In this document: in pieces, positions 1 through 9,985 of the stretch
How positions within the stretch are numbered: position 1 is the first letter of the stretch
Layout: every line of letters begins with the position of its first letter
From: Burkholderia sp. USMB20
GTDB taxonomy: Bacteria > Pseudomonadota > Gammaproteobacteria > Burkholderiales > Burkholderiaceae
Direction: 5' to 3'
NCBI RefSeq assembly: GCF_000949135.2
Contig: NZ_JTAN02000003.1
Span: 434,001 to 498,000, forward strand
Length of the DNA: 64,000 bases
Position numbers and translations under genes: made by a program
Notes under the pieces: model-generated
Database searches by the model: none
What the model saw: only the letters and a program-made list of their open reading frames with translations
Told to the model about the DNA's origin: nothing

Positions 1-998
1 CCGGCGCGGAAGCCGCGACCGTCGTCAACAACAATGCCGCGGCCGTGTTGCTCGTGTTGTCGGCGCTTGCGCCGAAACGCGAAGTGATCGTGTCGCGCGG
101 CGAACTCGTCGAGATCGGCGGCGCGTTCCGCATTCCCGACATCATGAGCCGTGCGGGTGCGAAACTGCGCGAGGTCGGCACCACCAACCGCACCCATCTG
201 CGCGACTACGCGGACGCGATCGGTCCGCGCACGGCGATCCTGATGAAGGTGCACTGCAGCAACTACGCGATCAGCGGCTTCACCAAGGAAGTGACGCTGG
301 CCGAACTCGCGCCGCTCGCGCGCGAGCACGGCCTGCCGGTGGCGGTCGACCTCGGCAGCGGCACGCTCGCCGATCTGTCGCAATGGGGCCTGCCGCACGA
401 GACGACCGTGCAGGAAACCGTCGCGGCCGGCGCGAACCTCGTCACGTTCAGCGGCGACAAGCTGCTCGGCGGGCCGCAGGCCGGGCTGATCGTCGGCGAT
501 CGCGCGCTCGTCGCGAAGATCAAGAAACATCCGCTCAAGCGCGCGCTGCGCGTCGGCAAGCTGACGCTCGCCGCGCTCGAACCCGTGCTGAGGCTGTACC
601 AGGCGCCGGAATTCCTGCGCGAGCGGCTCACCACGCTGCGTCTGCTGACGCGGCCGCAGCGTGACATCGCCGAGGCCGCCGAGCGCGTGCGTCCGGCGTT
701 GCAGGCCGCGCTCGGCGGCGGCTTCGACGTGCAGGTCGAGCCGATGTTCAGCCAGATCGGCAGCGGTGCGCTGCCGGTCGACCAGTTGCCGAGCGCCGGG
801 CTCGTCGTGCGCACGCCGGATGGCAAGCGCGGCGGCCGTGCGCTCGCGCAGCTCGAGAAGCGGTTGCGCGAATGGCCGCGCCCGGTGATCGGCCGCATCG
901 CCGACAATGCGCTGCGGCTCGACCTGCGCTGCCTCGAAGCGGCGGACGAAGCGGCATTCGTCGCGCAATGCGTGCAGGCCGCGGGGCCGGCTGCATGA
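1..998 (+). CDS. selA: L-seryl-tRNA(Sec) selenium transferase, C-terminal part
   Basis: SelA converts seryl-tRNA(Sec) to selenocysteyl-tRNA(Sec) with selenophosphate, using pyridoxal phosphate. The reading frame is already open at base 3 ([17 protein letters not shown]), so the N-terminus lies outside the window and about 330 residues are present. The PLP site is the motif [12 protein letters not shown], whose lysine codon is at 459-461. The TGA stop overlaps the ATG of selB (ATGA at 995-998), which implies translational coupling. Identification is firm from the PLP motif and from selB and selC following directly. Confidence 0.96.
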   Translation, partial: GAEAATVVNNNAAAVLLVLSALAPKREVIVSRGELVEIGGAFRIPDIMSRAGAKLREVGTTNRTHLRDYADAIGPRTAILMKVHCSNYAISGFTKEVTLAELAPLAREHGLPVAVDLGSGTLADLSQWGLPHETTVQETVAAGANLVTFSGDKLLGGPQAGLIVGDRALVAKIKKHPLKRALRVGKLTLAALEPVLRLYQAPEFLRERLTTLRLLTRPQRDIAEAAERVRPALQAALGGGFDVQVEPMFSQIGSGALPVDQLPSAGLVVRTPDGKRGGRALAQLEKRLREWPRPVIGRIADNALRLDLRCLEAADEAAFVAQCVQAAGPAA

Positions 999-2920
999 TC
1001 GTCGGTACCGCGGGACACATCGATCACGGCAAGACGACGCTCGTGCGCGCGCTGACCGGCGTCGACACCGACCGCTTGAAGGAAGAGAAGGCGCGCGGCA
1101 TCTCGATCGAGCTCGGCTATGCGTATACGCCGCTCGAGAACGGCGACGTGCTCGGCCTGATCGACGTGCCGGGCCACGAGAAGCTGATTCATACGATGGC
1201 GGCCGGTGCGAGCGGGATCGACTTCGCGCTGCTCGTGATCGCCGCCGACGACGGCGTGATGCCGCAGACCCGCGAGCACCTCGCGATCCTGCAACTGCTC
1301 GGCGTCGCGCATGGCGTGGTTGCGCTGACGAAGTGCGATCGGGTCGACGCCGCGCGCCTGTCGGCGGTGCGCGACGAGATCGCCGCGTGGCTGCACGGCT
1401 CGACGCTCGATGGCGCGCCGATCTTCGAGACCTGCGCGACGCGCGAGGACGATCCGGGCGTCGCTGCACTGAAGCGTCATCTCGCCGATGCGGCACTCGC
1501 GTGGCGTGCGCGCCGCGACGACGGCCTGTTCCGGCTCGCGGTCGATCGCGTGTTCACGCTCGCCGGGCAGGGGACCATCGTGACCGGCACCGCGTTCGCG
1601 GGCCGCGTGGCGACCGGCGACACGCTCGCGGTCGTGCGCACCGGCGGCGCGGCGCGCGTGCGCAGCATCCATGCGCAGAACCGGCCGGTCGACGCGGGCC
1701 GCGCGGGCGAGCGCTGCGCGCTGAACCTGGCCGGCGTCGACCGTGCGGACGTCGAGCGTGGCGACACCGTCGCGGATGCGCGGCTCGTCGCGACGTCGCC
1801 GCGTCTCGACGTCGAACTGACGCTCCTGGCCGATGCGGGGCTCACGCTGACGCACTGGGCGCCGCTACACGTGCATCTCGGCACGCTGCATCGCGTCGCG
1901 CACGTCGCGCTGCTCGACGGCGATACGCTCGCGGCGGGCCACACGATGCGCGTGCAACTGGTGTTCGACGAACCGGTGTTCGCGCTGCCGGGCGATCGCT
2001 TCATCGTCCGCAATCCGCAGGCGACGCGCACCGTCGGCGGCGGTCGTGTGCTCGATCCGTTCGGTCCTGCACGCAAGCGTCGCACGCCTGCGCGCCGCGC
2101 ATGGCTCGACGCACTGGCGGCGTGGCTCGACGAAGGGCGGCTCGATGCGCTGCTCGCGCAGGCGCCGCTCGGGATCGCACGCGCGATGCTCACGCACCTG
2201 ACGGGCTTCGCGCCCGACGTGCTGGCGTTGCCGGACGACGCACTGGCGATCGGCCAGCGCGAGCGCGCGTCGAACGACGGCACGGTGATCGCGCGAGTGC
2301 ACTGGGACGCGCTGCAGGCGCGGGCGATCGATACGCTGCACGCGTATCACGAACGCGTGCCGGACGAGCAGGGGCTCGATGCGGCGCGCCTGCGGCGGAT
2401 GGCGGCGCCGCTCGTCGGCGATGCGCTGTGGCGTGCGTTGGTCGATGCGCTGGTGGACGGCGGTGAGGTTGCGCGAAGCGGGCCGTGGCTGCATCTGCCG
2501 TCGCATTCGGTGAGTTTCGATGCGCGCGAGGAAGCGCTGGCGCAGCAATTGCTGCCGCTGATTCATGCGGGGCGTTTCGATCCGCCGTGGGTCCGCGATC
2601 TGGCGCGCGACACGGGCGCGCAGGAGGAGGCCGTGCGCACGCTGTTGCGCAAGCTCGCGCGGCGCGGCGACGTGCATCAGGTCGTGCGCGACCTGTTCTA
2701 TCACGCGGATGTCGTGCGCGAACTGGCCGGGCTGGTCGCGCATCTCGCGCCGGCGCGCGGCGGCGGGCTCGACGCGGCGACGTTTCGCGACGCGACGGGG
2801 CTCGGCCGCAAGCGCGCGATCCAGATTCTCGAGTTCTTCGATCGGGTTGGGTATACTCGCTTCCACCGCGATCTTCACTTCCTGCGGCCTGACAGCGGTT
2901 GGGTGGGTGTACAGGCGTAG
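995..2920 (+). CDS. selB: Selenocysteine-specific elongation factor SelB
   Basis: SelB is the EF-Tu-like GTPase that carries Sec-tRNA to in-frame UGA codons by binding the SECIS hairpin of selenoprotein mRNAs. The start [16 protein letters not shown] contains the P-loop (GHIDHGKT); the G2/G3 region follows with DVPGHEK near residue 60, and the base-recognition motif TKCD lies near residue 110. The 641-residue length fits a GTPase plus domains 2 and 3 plus four C-terminal winged helices; the last one ends with [13 protein letters not shown]. The ATG inside the selA stop is chosen because longer in-frame extensions would run through selA coding sequence. No selenoprotein gene is visible here; formate dehydrogenase genes often lie upstream of selA, outside the window. 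Confidence 0.96.
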   Translation: MIVGTAGHIDHGKTTLVRALTGVDTDRLKEEKARGISIELGYAYTPLENGDVLGLIDVPGHEKLIHTMAAGASGIDFALLVIAADDGVMPQTREHLAILQLLGVAHGVVALTKCDRVDAARLSAVRDEIAAWLHGSTLDGAPIFETCATREDDPGVAALKRHLADAALAWRARRDDGLFRLAVDRVFTLAGQGTIVTGTAFAGRVATGDTLAVVRTGGAARVRSIHAQNRPVDAGRAGERCALNLAGVDRADVERGDTVADARLVATSPRLDVELTLLADAGLTLTHWAPLHVHLGTLHRVAHVALLDGDTLAAGHTMRVQLVFDEPVFALPGDRFIVRNPQATRTVGGGRVLDPFGPARKRRTPARRAWLDALAAWLDEGRLDALLAQAPLGIARAMLTHLTGFAPDVLALPDDALAIGQRERASNDGTVIARVHWDALQARAIDTLHAYHERVPDEQGLDAARLRRMAAPLVGDALWRALVDALVDGGEVARSGPWLHLPSHSVSFDAREEALAQQLLPLIHAGRFDPPWVRDLARDTGAQEEAVRTLLRKLARRGDVHQVVRDLFYHADVVRELAGLVAHLAPARGGGLDAATFRDATGLGRKRAIQILEFFDRVGYTRFHRDLHFLRPDSGWVGVQA

Positions 2921-2951
2921 GCGCTCGTCGTTCTTTGGTTTTTTTCCCCAC

Positions 2952-3047
2952 GGAAGGCATTCGTATCCGGTGGTACGGCCGGGCTTCAAATCCGGTTAGG
3001 GGCGTCAGACGCTCCTGGGTAGGTTCGACTCCTGCTGCCTTCCGCCA
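2952..3047 (+). tRNA. selC: tRNA-Sec (anticodon TCA)
   Basis: The 96-base gene folds as a selenocysteine tRNA: an 8-bp acceptor stem (GGAAGGCA with TGCCTTCC at 3036-3043), discriminator G at 3044, encoded CCA at 3045-3047, anticodon loop CTTCAAA with TCA at 2986-2988, a long variable arm, and the T arm GGTTCGACTCC. The long acceptor and extra arm distinguish it from ordinary tRNAs. It starts only 31 bases after the selB stop, so it may be co-transcribed with selAB or use a promoter inside selB. Its 3' end is repeated at 14008-14021. Confidence 0.97.
3034..3047 (+). repeat. Direct repeat at selC 3' end (candidate attL)
   Basis: The last 14 bases of selC, GCTGCCTTCCGCCA, recur exactly and in the same orientation at 14008-14021. 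Integrases that use tRNA genes typically leave such a duplication of the tRNA 3' end at the far end of the insert. The repeat is short and the similarity does not extend upstream. Confidence 0.5.
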
Positions 3048-3183
3048 CAAGGGTTACAAGATTTTGGTGCTCCGGGCAGTCTTTCCACGGCGGAACATCG
3101 AAATTTACGCAGCGAGCGATGGCGGCAATATCCGCTTTGGGAAGTGCGCCGGGCCGATTTGTGCCGCGTTCGAGTCCTCCGGA

Positions 3184-3213
3184 CGCCTGTCCAAAACTCC
3201 CGCCCATCAGGCG
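3184..3213 (+). terminator. Possible terminator downstream of selC
   Basis: CGCCTG at 3184-3189 can pair with CAGGCG at 3208-3213, and the hairpin is followed by TTTTCTTGCTTTTTC. The loop is long (18 bases), so the fold is only moderately convincing. The 3048-3306 gap otherwise holds no gene that I can recognise. Confidence 0.35.
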
Positions 3214-3306
3214 TTTTCTTGCTTTTTCGAAACGGAATCGCGTGCCTGTCACCCGCCGTCTCCCATTTCGCAATCGACAAGTCTGTTCGCGCGCGTTGGA
3301 ATCAGG

Positions 3307-4788
3307 TCAGTGATCACTACCGCCCAGCGCCTTGTATAAGTCCATCCGGTTGTTGAGTCGATGCAGGCGGTTCAGCGCGACGGCGCTCTGCGCGTCGCGC
3401 AGCCGCTGCTGCTGGTCGAGCCATGGCCGTACGTCGGTCGCGCCGGCCACGAAGCGGACTCGCGCCAGCGCTTCCGCATGCTGTGCCCACTTGAGCGACA
3501 GCGTGTGCTGTTCGCCTTCGCGTTCGAGCTGCACACGTGCAGACAATACGTTTTCGACCTCGCCGAGCGCGGTGTGCAACCGCTGGCGGAAAGCGACGAC
3601 TGCTTCCTCGTACTCCGTCTGCGACACCTTGATCTTCAGTCGCATCGAATTCCATTCGATGAGCGGCAGCGAGAGCCCGAGGCCGAGCATCGCGATCGGA
3701 TTCGACAGCACGCGCTCGAGGCTCGTGCTCGACGTGCCGAAGGAACTTGTCAGCGTGAACGAGGGATAGAATCTTGTGCAGGCGAAGTCGAGGTTCGCGA
3801 GTGATTCGCGCAGCCGGAATTCCGCTTCACGGAGATCCGGGCGTCGACCGAGCAGATCCGCAGGCACGCCCGCAGGCACCGCCGGCAGCGGCCGGTCGGG
3901 CAGCGCGGTCAGCTCTGCGGCTTTCGCCTGCGGCGGCCTGTCGAACAGGATCGCAAGCGCGTGACGTTTCACGGTGCGTTGCTGGATCAGATGCGTCTGA
4001 GCCGCGCGCTGCGCGGACACGCTCAGCTCGGCCTGTGTAACGTCGAACCCGGACACCGCGCCCGCCGCATGGCGCGCGCGCACCAGCGCAAGCGTGCGCT
4101 CCGCATACGTGATGCTTGCGTCGCCGAGCGCGATCTGCTGGTTCAGATAGCCGATCTCCCAGTACAGCGTGGCCGTCGCGCCGATCAACGAGAGCCGCGC
4201 CGCGTCGCGATTGGCCTGCGTCGCGTTGGCGCTCCAGCGCGCCGCATCGCGCAGCGCGGCGAGCTTGCCCCAGAGGTCGAGTTCGTAGCTGAGCATGCCG
4301 GACAGATTGCTCATGCGCGACGTTCGATGTGAATCGAGCGTGCGCGGCACGCTGTCATTTTCGTCAAAACTGCGCGACATGCCTTCGTTGCCGCCGAGCG
4401 AGTGCGACACGCTGCCGGCGCCCTCGTGCGTGACGTTCGGCGTCAGATTGGTCGCGACGAGTCCCGCCTGCAGGCGTGCACGATAGACGCGGATCGTGGC
4501 AGCAGCGAGGTCATTGTTGACATCGAGCGCGTCGGCGATCAGCCGGTCGAGCACCGGGTCGCCGAAGCCGCGCCACCAGTCGGCCGGGATCGGCGAGGTA
4601 GCAAAGGGCGCGGATGCGCTCGACGCAGCGGAAGCGGGCGCCGTGCCGGCCGCGTCGTACGTGGTCCATTGCGCGGGCAGGTTCACGGCGGGTAGCGGCT
4701 GGCGACGCGCGTTTGCGCAGCCGGCGAGCAGCGCGGCTGCGCATGCGAGCGCGAGCACGCTGCGAGGGGCGGTCGGGATGCAGATCAT
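3307..4788 (-). CDS. NodT-family outer-membrane efflux lipoprotein
   Basis: This is the outer-membrane channel of a tripartite pump (OprM/CusC/TolC type). The 493-residue protein starts MICIPTAPRSVLALAC and has a lipobox LAGC, so the cysteine should be lipidated after signal peptidase II cleavage. Two repeated outer-membrane efflux segments follow, with the typical RPDLREAEFRLRES sequence near residue 320. An ATG 30 bases upstream is possible, but this start has GAGGT placed correctly and lies just beyond the macB stop. It is the last gene of the leftward macA-macB-nodT group, which begins about 105 bases after the lasso exporter gene. The protein could serve macrolides, peptides or siderophores; the lasso peptide is an inference from position. 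Confidence 0.9.
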   Translation of the reverse strand: MICIPTAPRSVLALACAAALLAGCANARRQPLPAVNLPAQWTTYDAAGTAPASAASSASAPFATSPIPADWWRGFGDPVLDRLIADALDVNNDLAAATIRVYRARLQAGLVATNLTPNVTHEGAGSVSHSLGGNEGMSRSFDENDSVPRTLDSHRTSRMSNLSGMLSYELDLWGKLAALRDAARWSANATQANRDAARLSLIGATATLYWEIGYLNQQIALGDASITYAERTLALVRARHAAGAVSGFDVTQAELSVSAQRAAQTHLIQQRTVKRHALAILFDRPPQAKAAELTALPDRPLPAVPAGVPADLLGRRPDLREAEFRLRESLANLDFACTRFYPSFTLTSSFGTSSTSLERVLSNPIAMLGLGLSLPLIEWNSMRLKIKVSQTEYEEAVVAFRQRLHTALGEVENVLSARVQLEREGEQHTLSLKWAQHAEALARVRFVAGATDVRPWLDQQQRLRDAQSAVALNRLHRLNNRMDLYKALGGSDH

Positions 4789-4795
4789 CGCGACC

Positions 4796-6847
4796 TCAAT
4801 CGCGCGCGAGCGCATCAATCGGATCGAGCCGCGCCGCGTTGCGCGCGGGCATGAAGCCGAAGACGATGCCGATCAGCGTCGAACACAGGACTGCGGTGAC
4901 GATCGAGCCGACAGAGAACACCATTTTCCATTGGGTGACAAACAGCGAAAAGATGAAGCTCATGCCGAACGACAGCACGATCCCGATCGCGCCGCCCATC
5001 AGGCATACCATCACGGACTCGACGAGGAACTGTTGCATGATATCGCTCTGCCGCGCGCCGACCGCCATCCGGATGCCGATTTCGCGCGTGCGCTCCGTGA
5101 CCGACACGAGCATGATGTTCACCACTCCGATCCCGCCGACGATGAGCGAGATCACCGCGATCAGCGACAGCAGCAGCGCGATCGACTGGCCGGTCTTCGC
5201 GGTCGTCTTGGCTACGCTGTCCAGGTTGTACGTGAAGAAATCCTTGCGCCCGTGGCGCTGAGTCATCAGTTTCACAAGGCTGTTCTCGGCGGCCTTGCTC
5301 GGCTGGCCGTCGCGTACGCGTACGGTGATACTGCCGAAATGGGGTTGGCCGAACAGCCGGCCGCTCGCGGTCGTGTACGGTACCCATACGTTCAGGTCCT
5401 TCATGTCGCCGAACGCGCTCTTCTTGTCCGCCGTCACGCCGATCACGATGCACGGCAGGTTGTCGACGAGGATCACCTCGCCGAGCGGATTCGGGTTCGC
5501 GCCGAACAGCTTGCGGCGCGTGTTCTGGTCGATCACCGCGACCGGTGCCTGACGACGCACGTCATCCATGCTGAAACCGACACCCAGTGTGAAGTTCATT
5601 CCGCGCACGTCGAAGAAGCGCTCGCCGACACCGCTCACGAGCGCATTCACGTCGATATTTCGGTACCGCAGCAGCAGGCTGCGCGCCGTTTCGGGCGTCG
5701 CGCCGTCGATGTAGTGCTGCTCGGCGAGGGCGGCCACGTCGGCGGCCACGAGCGTCTGGATCGTGCCTGCCTGGCTGTCGCCCCAGTCGCGGCCCGGGTA
5801 GATGCCGATCGTGTTGGTACCCATACTGGCGATTTCGTCGAGCATGTAGCGCTTCGCGCCTTCACCGATCGCGGCGATCGACACGACCGACGTGATGCCG
5901 ATGATTATGCCGAGCATCGTCAGGATCGTTCGCAGCCGGTGCGATACGAGTGCGAGCCAGGCCATCCGGAACGCCTCGGCGAAGCTGCCGGCACTCGCCG
6001 ACCACTGGCGCGGGCGAAGCGGCGGGGCAACCAGTGCGTCCGCTGAGGCGGCTCGGACGCCGCGATCGGCCGACGCGTTTGCCTGCGCGGTTCGGTCGCC
6101 GGCGACGGTGGGCGACGCGTCGGCAGCATGCGCCGGGGTCGGCGCGCCATCCTCGACCGGCGAGTTTGGTCGGTCCGCGACGATCTCGCCGTCGTGGATC
6201 TCGATGATGCGGCGCGCGTGCGCGGCGACCTGCTCGTCGTGCGTGACGATGATCACCGTATGGCCGAGCGCATTCAGTTCGCGCAGGATCCGGATGACGT
6301 CCTGACCGCTTTTCGAATCGAGTGCGCCCGTCGGCTCGTCGGCAAGGATCACTTCGCCGCCGTTCATCAGTGCGCGTGCGATGCTGACGCGCTGCTGCTG
6401 GCCGCCGGACAGCTGGCTCGGCCGGTGGCCGGCGCGTTCCGTAAGCCCGAGGCGAGCAAGCAGGTGCTCGGCGCACGCGCGCCGGGCAGCATGCGCGCTC
6501 CCCGCATAGATAGCCGGCATCTCGACGTTTGCCCCCGCATTGAGATACGGCAGCAGGTGGTAACGCTGGAAGATGAAGCCGAAGTGCTCGCGCCGCAATT
6601 GAGCGAGCTCGTCCGCGTCGAGGTCGCGCGTCTCGCGGCCGCCGACCCGGTAGCTGCCAGCGCTCGGGTGGTCCAGGCAGCCGAGCATGTTCATCAGCGT
6701 CGACTTGCCGGAACCCGACGCGCCGACGATTGCGACGATCTCGCCAGCGTCGATCGACAGATTGACGTCTTTCAGCGCGATCACATCCCGATCGCCGGCC
6801 GGAAAGCGCCGTGTGACGTTGGTGAACTGCAGCAGCGGCCGGGTCAT
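4796..6847 (-). CDS. macB: MacB-type ABC transporter, ATPase-permease
   Basis: MacB couples cytoplasmic ATP hydrolysis to expulsion of periplasmic substrate through the MacA/TolC tunnel. The N-terminal ATPase has Walker [10 protein letters not shown] (about residues 42-50), signature LSGGQQQRV and Walker [14 protein letters not shown] first membrane segment comes near residue 305, then a large periplasmic domain, then three C-terminal membrane helices (residues about 560-675). The family is usually around 650 residues; this one has 683, with a low-complexity Ala/Asp-rich linker at about 230-285 between ATPase and membrane domain. It follows macA after 2 bases and runs into the NodT gene with 7 bases between stop and start. 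Confidence 0.93.
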   Translation of the reverse strand: MTRPLLQFTNVTRRFPAGDRDVIALKDVNLSIDAGEIVAIVGASGSGKSTLMNMLGCLDHPSAGSYRVGGRETRDLDADELAQLRREHFGFIFQRYHLLPYLNAGANVEMPAIYAGSAHAARRACAEHLLARLGLTERAGHRPSQLSGGQQQRVSIARALMNGGEVILADEPTGALDSKSGQDVIRILRELNALGHTVIIVTHDEQVAAHARRIIEIHDGEIVADRPNSPVEDGAPTPAHAADASPTVAGDRTAQANASADRGVRAASADALVAPPLRPRQWSASAGSFAEAFRMAWLALVSHRLRTILTMLGIIIGITSVVSIAAIGEGAKRYMLDEIASMGTNTIGIYPGRDWGDSQAGTIQTLVAADVAALAEQHYIDGATPETARSLLLRYRNIDVNALVSGVGERFFDVRGMNFTLGVGFSMDDVRRQAPVAVIDQNTRRKLFGANPNPLGEVILVDNLPCIVIGVTADKKSAFGDMKDLNVWVPYTTASGRLFGQPHFGSITVRVRDGQPSKAAENSLVKLMTQRHGRKDFFTYNLDSVAKTTAKTGQSIALLLSLIAVISLIVGGIGVVNIMLVSVTERTREIGIRMAVGARQSDIMQQFLVESVMVCLMGGAIGIVLSFGMSFIFSLFVTQWKMVFSVGSIVTAVLCSTLIGIVFGFMPARNAARLDPIDALARD

Positions 6848-6849
6848 CG

Positions 6850-8031
6850 CTAAATTTCCGAACCGGGAGTGTCGTCTGCCGCTTCGCCAATCACGACGCG
6901 CTCGCCGGCCATCAGGCCGTCGCGCACCTCGATCTTCACGTTGTTGTTCAGTCCGGTGAGGACCTGGCGCGTGACAACCTTGTCGTTGGCGCCAATCACG
7001 CGCACCGCATAGCGGCCGTCCGGCGCCCGCGCGCCGAGCGCGGCAACGGGAATGCTAAGCGCTTGGCGCGCGGTCTCGAGCACCACGCTGACCTGCGCGG
7101 TCATCGAGATGCGCAGCCGATGGCCGGGATTCGGCACCTCGAACAGTGCGTTGTAGAACACCGCAGTATTCGGCTTGGACAAGCCGCCGCCCATACCGGC
7201 GAGCGAACTCTGCGTGTCGAGGAAGTTCTGCGGCGCGGGCTCGATTGCTCGCAGCTTGCCGTAGTAGCGCTTGTCGGGGTCGCCGAGGATCGTGAAGTAC
7301 GCGGTCTGGCCGGGGTGCACGCGGATGACGTCGGCTTCGGACACCTGCGCCTTGACGGTCATCGTGTCGACGTCGGCGAGCTTCAGGATCACGGGCGCCT
7401 GCTGCTGCGCGAGTACGGTTTGCCCCTCCTGCGTGACGATCGCGACGACTTCGCCGTCCATCGGCGCGACGATTCGCGTGTAGCCGACGTTGGCCTGCTC
7501 GGTCTCGATCTGGATGCGGGCCGCGCGGATCTGTGCGTCGAACGACGCAAGGGTTGCACGCTGCACGTCGAGTGTGGCCTGCGCAGCTTCGTAGTCCTGC
7601 CGTGAGGTCGCGTCGTCCGGCAGCATTTGCCGTTGGCGGCGGAATGCGAGCTCGGCCTGAGCGAGCTGCGCGGCCGTCGCGCGTCTTTGCGCGACGAGGT
7701 TCTGCTCGCTGATTTTCGCTTGACGCAGCGCGTTCTTCGGGAGCACCGGGTCGATCTCCGCCAGCCATTGCCCCTTCTTGACCTTGTCGCCGAGTTTGAC
7801 CTTCAGCGACTTGAGCTGGCCGGTCACCTGCGCGCCGACGTCGACCCCCTTGAAGGCCTGCAGCGTGCCCGTCGCGAGCACCGCACTCTCGAGATCGCCG
7901 CGCTCGACCTTCGCGCTCAGGTATTGCGGACGCTTGTCCGGCGCGAGCCAGCGCCACGCGAACGCAATGAGCAAGACAGTGACGGCGAGGCCGGTAGCCA
8001 CGTAGCACCCGCGTTGGGGGGATTTCTTCAT
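6850..8031 (-). CDS. macA: MacA-type periplasmic adaptor
   Basis: MacA is the membrane-fusion protein that links MacB to the outer-membrane channel and stimulates its ATPase. The 393-residue protein has one N-terminal membrane anchor (about residues 11-30), a split lipoyl domain (GVDVGAQVTGQLKSL and TRIVAPMDGEVVAI), a helical hairpin rich in Ala/Gln/Arg at about 100-180, and beta-barrel plus membrane-proximal domains to the end. It is the first gene of the pump group and lies downstream of the lasso exporter on the same strand, with 105 bases and no clear terminator between, so read-through from the lasso operon is plausible. Confidence 0.92.
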   Translation of the reverse strand: MKKSPQRGCYVATGLAVTVLLIAFAWRWLAPDKRPQYLSAKVERGDLESAVLATGTLQAFKGVDVGAQVTGQLKSLKVKLGDKVKKGQWLAEIDPVLPKNALRQAKISEQNLVAQRRATAAQLAQAELAFRRQRQMLPDDATSRQDYEAAQATLDVQRATLASFDAQIRAARIQIETEQANVGYTRIVAPMDGEVVAIVTQEGQTVLAQQQAPVILKLADVDTMTVKAQVSEADVIRVHPGQTAYFTILGDPDKRYYGKLRAIEPAPQNFLDTQSSLAGMGGGLSKPNTAVFYNALFEVPNPGHRLRISMTAQVSVVLETARQALSIPVAALGARAPDGRYAVRVIGANDKVVTRQVLTGLNNNVKIEVRDGLMAGERVVIGEAADDTPGSEI

Positions 8032-8136
8032 GAGAGCAATGTGCTTCGGGGGTGTACGAGCGGCCGTCTGTAATGAAATGGAAATGGACTGGTTGAAATG
8101 CAGAAAGCTTCGGAGTTTCTGGGTTCCGGGGCGAAT

Positions 8137-9975
8137 TCAGCGCGGGCGTCGTCGATCGAATCCCTTCGAGTTCCTCCCCACCAGCACATCGGACCGCCGT
8201 ATTGCGGCAGGACCATCCGGAACGCTGTCGTGATAGAACATGGCTTGACTATGAAACATCCGCGCGTACTTCCCGTTTCGGGCGATGAGTTCGTCGTGAG
8301 ACCCCTCCTCAACGAGATGGCCCTTGTCGAGCACGACGATGCGATCGACGAATCGCGTCAACGCGAGACGGTGGCTAACGATGACGGTCGTCCGTTGCTC
8401 GGCCAGTTCGAGAATGAGTCGCATGATGTCCGCTTCGGACTCTGGATCGAGTGCTGAAGTGGGTTCGTCGAAGACGAGCAGGTCGGCTTCGTCGGCATGT
8501 GCCATCGCACGCGCGATGGCTAGCCTCTGCCACTGCCCCCCTGAAATATCGGTTCCGCCCGCCGTCTCCGTGGTCAGAGGGGTGTCCGGGCGGCGGCCCA
8601 GGAACTCGAGGCCGACCGCCTTCAGGTATTCGTCGGCTTGCTGCATGTCGTGCTCGACGAGGTTCTCGCGCACGTCGAGCGGAAAGCGCGCAAAGTCCTG
8701 AAACACACCGACCACACGCGGAGGATGATGGGCCGTCGACCACGCCAACACACCTGTCGTCGGCTCGTAGAGCCCGCACAGCAATTTGAGCAGGGTCGTC
8801 TTGCCGGCGCCATTTTCGCCGACGATCGCGATGACCTCTTGATCGCGAATCTCCAGACCGATCTGATCAAGCGCGGCATGTTCGGCGTCGCGGTACCGCA
8901 GACCCACGTTGCGCAGCGTCACGCAGGGTGCGGCCGCCGACGTTTCGCGCACCGGCGGCGGCCGGCGGGCAGGGTCGACCGCCTGCTTCTGCTGCGCAGC
9001 GTGAAGGGCGATCAGCTTGCGGAACGGGCGCACGGCATAGGAAACGCGCAACAGATCGCCGAAGTTGTAGACGATCGCGGCTAACCCGTCTTTCAACTGA
9101 ACGAGCGCGCCGAGCAGGAACGCGAGCTGGGCGATGCTGAACTTGCCGAGCTGAAATCCGTCGATGACGGCATAGAGCGGCAGTCCGAGGCAGACACTTG
9201 CCGCCAGCGACGTCGCGGCGAGCTTGAGCGCGTTGCGCGTGCGTACTCGCTTGATGGTCTCGAGATAGTTGTCGTAGAGACCCTGCCACTTGGCCAGCAG
9301 ACGCCCCTGCATGCGGTAGATGCGCAAGTCCTTGGCGAATTCGGGCTGCGTCAGAACCCGCTCGAGAAGGCGCAGATCGTTGAACGTTGCCGCATGATGC
9401 TCCTGGACATTCCAGCTCTCGCGTTCGGCCCGCGCCCGGAACAGGAGGGGCGGCACCATGCCAGCCAACACGAGGAAGGGAATCCACCATGCCGTTTGCC
9501 CCGTCAGGAGCAGGATCGGAATGATCATCACGGTTCCAATGCAGACTGCATAAAGATGCAGCACAAGGTCACCCACCTGGTCGCTCGCGCCGGCCGCGAG
9601 AATCGCCGTTTCGCGCAGATCGGCATCCTCGTGTATGCCGAGGTTCGGGAACGTCGCGACGATCGAGTTCACATCTCGCTTCAGCAGCATGCGCGCCGAA
9701 TCTCCAAGCGAGTCGACGATGAAGCTCGATATCGCGTTCAATCCATCGTGAAAGCCGCCGAGTATGAAGTAGGCGATGACGAGCGCCATGACAGCGGCTG
9801 CGGCCGCATTGGACGTCAGGCGCTCGATGAGCTGCGCGTTGATGTAGAGCAGCACGCTCGGTATGACGCCGACGACGAGGTTCGACATGATGGCGAGGCT
9901 CAGCGCCCGCGGCGCCGCTCGCCACAGCAGCAATAGCGTCTCGCCGAGATTGTGCAGGATTTCCCAGACTTTCAT
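8137..9975 (-). CDS. Lasso-peptide ABC exporter (D protein)
   Basis: This ABC protein has the exporter layout: N-terminal membrane domain (six helices within residues 1-310) fused to an ATPase. In the 612-residue form starting MKVWEILHNL, Walker A GENGAGKT is at about 386-393, signature ISGGQ at about 477-481 and Walker B LLVFDEP at about 499-505. In lasso clusters such a D protein moves the mature peptide out of the cytoplasm and gives self-immunity. It starts 10 bases after the cyclase stop and is the last of the dedicated lasso genes. I prefer this ATG to one nine codons upstream, which would overlap the cyclase gene and has no better ribosome site. Its substrate is inferred from the neighbours. 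Confidence 0.88.
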   Translation of the reverse strand: MKVWEILHNLGETLLLLWRAAPRALSLAIMSNLVVGVIPSVLLYINAQLIERLTSNAAAAAVMALVIAYFILGGFHDGLNAISSFIVDSLGDSARMLLKRDVNSIVATFPNLGIHEDADLRETAILAAGASDQVGDLVLHLYAVCIGTVMIIPILLLTGQTAWWIPFLVLAGMVPPLLFRARAERESWNVQEHHAATFNDLRLLERVLTQPEFAKDLRIYRMQGRLLAKWQGLYDNYLETIKRVRTRNALKLAATSLAASVCLGLPLYAVIDGFQLGKFSIAQLAFLLGALVQLKDGLAAIVYNFGDLLRVSYAVRPFRKLIALHAAQQKQAVDPARRPPPVRETSAAAPCVTLRNVGLRYRDAEHAALDQIGLEIRDQEVIAIVGENGAGKTTLLKLLCGLYEPTTGVLAWSTAHHPPRVVGVFQDFARFPLDVRENLVEHDMQQADEYLKAVGLEFLGRRPDTPLTTETAGGTDISGGQWQRLAIARAMAHADEADLLVFDEPTSALDPESEADIMRLILELAEQRTTVIVSHRLALTRFVDRIVVLDKGHLVEEGSHDELIARNGKYARMFHSQAMFYHDSVPDGPAAIRRSDVLVGRNSKGFDRRRPR

Positions 9976-9985
9976 GGCGGCTGGC

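Noticed and set aside
263-1855. Long open frames on the opposite strand of selA/selB and of most other genes
   Set aside because: They are Arg/Ala-rich shadows caused by high GC at third codon positions, without ribosome sites or domain patterns.
2829-2857. TATACT inside the end of selB as a promoter for selC
   Set aside because: No matching -35 element at 16-18 bases, and the bases encode the conserved GYT of SelB, so chance is sufficient.
3165-3182. T-arm-like sequence (GTTCGAGTCCTCC) suggesting a second tRNA after selC
   Set aside because: No acceptor stem, anticodon arm or D arm can be paired with it; at best a degraded remnant.
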